From Engraulis encrasicolus (lineage: Eukaryota > Chordata > Actinopteri > Clupeiformes > Engraulidae): a stretch of DNA of 64,000 nucleotides. The notes beneath the pieces are model-generated. The model was given only the letters and a program-made list of their open reading frames with translations. It had not been told where the DNA came from and ran no database searches. Shown here piece by piece: positions 59,911 through 64,000 of this stretch (positions are counted from its first letter, which is position 1; each line of letters begins with the position of its first letter). Both the position numbers and the translations under genes were made by a program. The stretch covers positions 37,273,659-37,337,658 of the forward strand of contig NC_085871.1 of assembly GCF_034702125.1 (NCBI RefSeq), given 5' to 3'.

Positions 59911-60519
59911 CTAGATGGCGGCCATCGTGAATTTCGCTGTCAAAACGAAGTTTTATAACCAAAATGATGTCAGATTTGGAATCCTCATGGTTGACTTATG
60001 TGAAAAAGTGTCTTCATACATGATTCTAGGTCATTCAGATCAAAAAATATTTTTTAGAGATGCCGCCGGACGCCATTTTGAATTTGGCTCTCTAGCAAAA
60101 AATGCCGGGATTTTTGCGGGGGACATGGGGGCTAAATCTTTTCTAAAGGGTCCATAGAGGTCAAATCAATCATCAAAACACTGTTGCCAGAGGATGGTCA
60201 CGGAACCTCCATTTATGACCCTACTATTGTAATGCTCACACTACCCTGGACTTGTCAGTACCTGAGTTTTTTTTTTCCGAGATTTTGGTCATTGTAATGG
60301 GGGCAGCACTTTGTTTACATTTAAAAAAAAAAACATTTATTTATTCCCAAAAACATCCGAAAGGTTATACAACATCGGCAGACAACTAGCAAACAGCGTA
60401 ATTGTATGTAGTTTTTCTGTGCGTTCCGGGACCTCTGTCCAACTCATCATCGCTGTGATGTCATATGTGTTTTGCGTTCCAGCACCTTGTGATTTACAAA
60501 TTAAGCACTGGTTAATTAT

Positions 60520-60616
60520 TTAGTAAATATTAAATTTGGCAACATGCTGCACAGTTCCAATGAGCAGCCTAGTTGCAATTACTAATCTGGCCACCATCCT
60601 ACAGAGTGCACCTTTA
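60520..60616. mobile_element. right-end fragment of the 43697-type element
   Basis: AATGAGCAGCCTAGTTGCAA and ACCATCCTACAGAGTGCACC match the right end at 45400-45474. The left half is not found nearby. Confidence 0.6.
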
Positions 60617-60842
60617 AATCTTGTCAAGTATCTTTCTTGTGGGTAATATGCGTTTTAGTGTGTTTTAGTTAGTGCCATACTTTGCTTGAGGAAAAGTGCA
60701 TGCTAAATAAATGTGGCACCATAACACCTTAATCCATCATATCACTCACCATTGGCACGTAGTGTACAAATACTGAAGAAGTATGAGTCATGGCATACTG
60801 TAAATCCCCTACCTACCTGCCTAGCTTCCTATCTGCCGCCTA

Positions 60843-60868
60843 TCTGTCTACCTACCTACCTACCTACC
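60843..60868. repeat. (CTAC)n microsatellite
   Basis: Five to six CTAC units. Confidence 0.85.
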
Positions 60869-61040
60869 AAGCAGAGGAGAGCAATCAGAAAGCCATTGGC
60901 TATCAGCAAGTCCATCACTGGCTATTTCCGTGTGCTGAGCCGAGCTCTGAACATAAACTCTCACTCAGAGACGTTCATAGCATTGTGTCCTCATTTATAC
61001 CCCCTAACTCTGGCTCGAATTGTTGCACCAGTCTGTATCA

Positions 61041-61236
61041 CAGGGCTTTTTCTGAACGGGGAAATAGGGGCGCTCCACCTTCATACCTCCGCGGGTGCAC
61101 CCTCATACTTTTATTTATATATATATATATTTATATATATTTGAGCGCCCCTAGTAAATTTCTCATTCACGGGAAGAACACCCCCCGCAACCTACCATGA
61201 TGCTCCCTCATGCCAAAAAATCCTAGAAAAAGCCCT
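61041..61236. mobile_element. hAT-like MITE (about 195 bp)
   Basis: CAGGGCTTTTTCTGAA at the left and TAGAAAAAGCCCTG at the right. Near-duplicated flanks TGTATCAC/TGTATCAG. The interior has a (TA)n run at 61115-61141 and GGGGCGCTC/GAGCGCCCC mirrored subterminal blocks. Confidence 0.75.
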
Positions 61237-61719
61237 GTATCAGAAGTACAAACCAAATGCTTGCATGCCGTGTTTATCAGGACCCAGCTGGCGGCATTAT
61301 ACGGAGTTAGGAGGGCCACTTGTGTGGTTAAAAGGCGTCGAGCACCCCTGCTACCTATTATGTTCTCAGCAGATCAACAGGTGTAAGACTGATGGAGTAT
61401 AGTAGCTACGCTGGCTGGCCTTAATGCTTTGTTTGAGGGACACATTATGCAATGATAAAAAAAAGAATGACCTAAGTTTCCTTGTTTGCTTGACAAATAG
61501 ACAATGTGGGTTGGCATTCAATCTTACTGTAGGCTGCCTTCTCAGGAAATGCGCTCAGAGAGGAGGCTGGCAGACTGCACACATGAGGTCATTCCCACTT
61601 CATATACTTTTAATTGATCATCATAGTAATTGCATATGATATGTCGAAGATTGCGTAAGATATGTCTAAGTGCTCACACACATGTATGTGAGGCACATTG
61701 ATGTATTGCTTACACGCAC

Positions 61720-61850
61720 ATGCGCACAAACACACACACACACACAGACACACACCTACTGCAATTGCTCTCTCTGTCTCTGCCCCGCTCTCTCTCTCTC
61801 TGTCTGTGTCTCTTTCTCTTCCTCTCTATATATCTATCTCTCTCTGAGAT
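61720..61850. repeat. (CA)n and (CT)n microsatellites
   Basis: A CA run (61730-61757) and an interrupted CT run (61768-61848) in gene-free DNA. Confidence 0.85.
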
Positions 61851-62629
61851 CTTGGTTAAGAAATTTGAAAGCTATACAGGCAAGGTGGTGATACTACATG
61901 AAACAAGAGTGATGAGTTTGTCAGGTAACTTTGTATTTGCTTGTGAGCAATTGTAAAAGAATAACACACATCTATTTCCAATTGACATCCTATTTGACCT
62001 TTACATGTCTGCTCGTCTGACACAATCAGGCTTTTAAAACACGAGTCACAGTACACTTGCAAGTGAGCCATGGCCCCAGCCAGGGCTATGACATCATTTA
62101 GGCTCGTGTTTCGCAAACTTTTCAGTTGAAGATGAAGATGAAGATTGTGCACATAGTTTCAAAGTGAGAGGTCCGCACACTTCAAGTCCTTTTTGTTTCC
62201 TTTTATGGCTGGATAATGTATCGACTTCACAGTCTTCATCAGATTCTCCTCTCTTCTCTCTCTCAAACTTTTCAGACCATTTCTCCTGACAACAACAATT
62301 CACAGTCCACCTGTCAACTGAATTGATAGGCATGCTCACAGTACTAGTTTAACCGTAGCAGATTTGTGGACAAATGGTTTCTTTTTCTATATGAATTACA
62401 AGCCTGTCTTATTGTATGGAAAGAACACATTTAGATGTTTATCCTTTACATCTAAGAATGTTACAGATATAACCTAGTATGCTAACGTGTTGGAAACGCT
62501 GACTGCATTTGTAGAAACTTCATGGACCACTGGAGGTTTCTGTTGGACCACCAGTGGTGCCCGGGCTACATTTTGAGAGTCACTGACTAGGGCTTCTCAG
62601 TGGGACTGTAGTAAAGGGGAGGTCCGTTG

Positions 62630-62705
62630 CCCTGTCTGTTTTTGAACCTGGGTCTCCAAGGTCCCAAGCATCCTCTGACCACAACACCGTAGAGCCAGTT
62701 TCCTC
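62630..62705 (-). mobile_element. tRNA-derived SINE fragment
   Basis: TTTGAACCTGGGTCTCCAAG is the complement of a B box. The A-box region is eroded. A similar scrap (GGATTTGAACCTGCAATC) lies at 63597-63614. Confidence 0.45.
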
Positions 62706-62781
62706 GGTACCATGATCAGAGCACGTTAGTTACTCCAAAGGCCTGGTTTTGAAGCAGAGCAGGGCAACTGTCCTTCCCTTG

Positions 62782-62930
62782 CAGGATTGCCAGATGAGGC
62801 TGACGATTTCCAGCCCAAAAAATTCTCAAATCCCACCTGGGATTCTATGGCCAAAAATTGGGCGTTTTTTCTCTCCAAAATCCTTTTTTTTCATGCACAC
62901 GGCCATCCTAAGCAGAATCTGGCAACACAG
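62782..62930. mobile_element. hAT-like MITE (149 bp)
   Basis: CAGGATTGCCAGAT at the left and ATCTGGCAACACAG at the right. Flanks TTCCCTTG/TTTCCTTG match at 7 of 8 positions. Confidence 0.75.
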
Positions 62931-63046
62931 TTTCCTTGGATAAAGAGACGGACAGAAATATTGCATTATAGCTCATACTTTTATCCAAAGCAACTTATTA
63001 ACAAACCGTTATTTAGGAGCAGGTTAGTGGATACAGTCCTATAGAG

Positions 63047-63386
63047 CAGTGGTTCCCAAACTTTTCCCCCTGCGCACCCCCTTTTACATTTCAGTGTGGT
63101 TCGCGCACCCCCTAAGCGAATGTTGCACAACCGCACATTTTGAGCAAAACTCAACTGACGTTTTTTCTGCCATCATTACAATGGAACTTTTTGCATGACA
63201 AGTCTAGGAGTTACAAATTACACTTCAAGATGGATCCTTCCAGCATACAATTCACCGAACAACATGTAATGTTCATTAATTCTGTAAAAACACACATCTC
63301 AGCCAGTACTCTATTCAGCTCGCGCACCCCCTTGTGGCAGGCCGCGCACCCCCAGGGGTGCACGCACCCCAGTTTGGGAAACCCTG
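63047..63386. mobile_element. hAT-type MITE (340 bp) with perfect 8-bp target duplication
   Basis: Starts CAGTGGTTCCCAAACTTTTC and ends CAGTTTGGGAAACCCTG. CTATAGAG flanks it at 63039-63046 and 63387-63394. The GCGCACCCCC subterminal repeats are typical of this family. Confidence 0.92.
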
Positions 63387-63394
63387 CTATAGAG

Positions 63395-64000
63395 CAATGG
63401 TGAGTTAGGTGCCTTGTGCTCCAGGACACGTCAGCCATGGGATTCAGCTGTAGGCAAGGTAAGGGTGGGATCTACTCCATAGTTTTATTAAATAAAGCGA
63501 GGTTTTGGCCATCTGGCCTTCTTGAAACTTCTTTGAATTAATCCTGTAGCCAGTACCTCAACAAAGACATTTGTGTGCGAAACTTTCCTAGGGTAGGATT
63601 TGAACCTGCAATCATTAAGCCAAAGGTGCCCCAAAAGTTTTGGTCAATTATTATTCACATTGCCCTCAAAGAGCCATCTTCCAATGATCTGAAGCACCAG
63701 CCCCAGTAGTCACCATCAGGGCCTCTGACAGCCTCGACCGGAAGACCCCCGGGCCTCTGTTGCTATTCTGCAGATTCTAGGCCCCGTCTATCCTATGGGT
63801 CTGGGAAAACGAGCCAATTCGCCCACACCCACCCAACCTCCTCATGCATGTAAGTGGGCCTTGTCACAATGGTTCTTGTCAATGTTCCTGGATGTTCCAA
63901 ATGTTCTAACACGGCTATTTGGTGTTCCAGTCAGCCTATCTGAGGTGGGTATCTCGAGCAATGTCAACACTGCCGGGAAGTGAGCATGCCGATACAAAGG
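63395..64000. other. gene-free right edge of the window
   Basis: No gene or clear element apart from a SINE scrap near 63600. Confidence 0.6.

Noticed and set aside
59915..60157. 80-residue ORF starting MAAIVNFAVKTKFYNQNDVR
   Set aside because: It looks protein-like at first, but lies in repeat-dense DNA directly after a hAT MITE, with no recognisable domain and no splice or promoter support.

Overview
The window is a piece of a ray-finned fish (teleost) nuclear genome. I infer this from three spliced vertebrate genes whose exons translate into teleost-like proteins and from a dense mix of fish-type transposons: hAT, Tc1/mariner and foldback elements, tRNA-derived SINEs, decayed LINE fragments and long (CA)n/(CT)n tracts. 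The species cannot be named from the sequence.

Layout. (1) 482-24073, plus strand: a complete cryptochrome-1 gene (cry1, teleost cry1a-like) with 13 coding exons that join in frame into 628 residues; a 14th exon probably carries most of the 3' UTR. Intron 1 is 13 kb and repeat-rich. (2) 24074-28002: cry1 3' UTR and convergent intergenic DNA with one well-preserved hAT MITE. (3) 28003-30830, minus strand: mterf2 (mitochondrial transcription termination factor 2), 3 coding exons, 391 residues, convergent with cry1. CRY1 and MTERF2 are neighbours in human too, so this is conserved linkage. (4) 30831-39234: 8.4 kb without a recognisable intact gene, holding Tc1 transposase and LINE remnants, tandem duplications and small foldbacks. 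(5) 39235-55982, plus strand: rpap3 (RNA polymerase II-associated protein 3, an R2TP/HSP90 co-chaperone subunit), 17 coding exons in my model, 770 residues. Its middle carries a roughly 28-residue tandem repeat block that is split by a transposon-bearing insertion. (6) 56216-64000: gene-free, made largely of transposon and SINE pieces.

The three genes do not form one pathway: cry1 is a circadian repressor, mterf2 acts in mitochondrial gene expression and rpap3 in cytoplasmic polymerase and PIKK assembly.

The most unusual signals are: (a) decayed partial copies of exon edges ('echoes'), often with their splice site, lying beside the live exons in all three genes (cry1 exons 4, 6, 8, 12; mterf2 exon 3; rpap3 exons 8 and 9); (b) a transposon insertion inside an rpap3 coding repeat that now has to behave as an intron; (c) a TATA-driven, phase-compatible candidate alternative first exon inside rpap3 intron 13; (d) two large foldback elements, one dated relative to a LINE copy by a reconstructable TTAA empty site and one containing a second transposon; (e) a dispersed array of an ACTGAATGA motif in cry1 intron 1. 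Splice sites were assigned by eye from GT/AG signals, reading frame and known vertebrate homologues. No alignment or transcript data were available.
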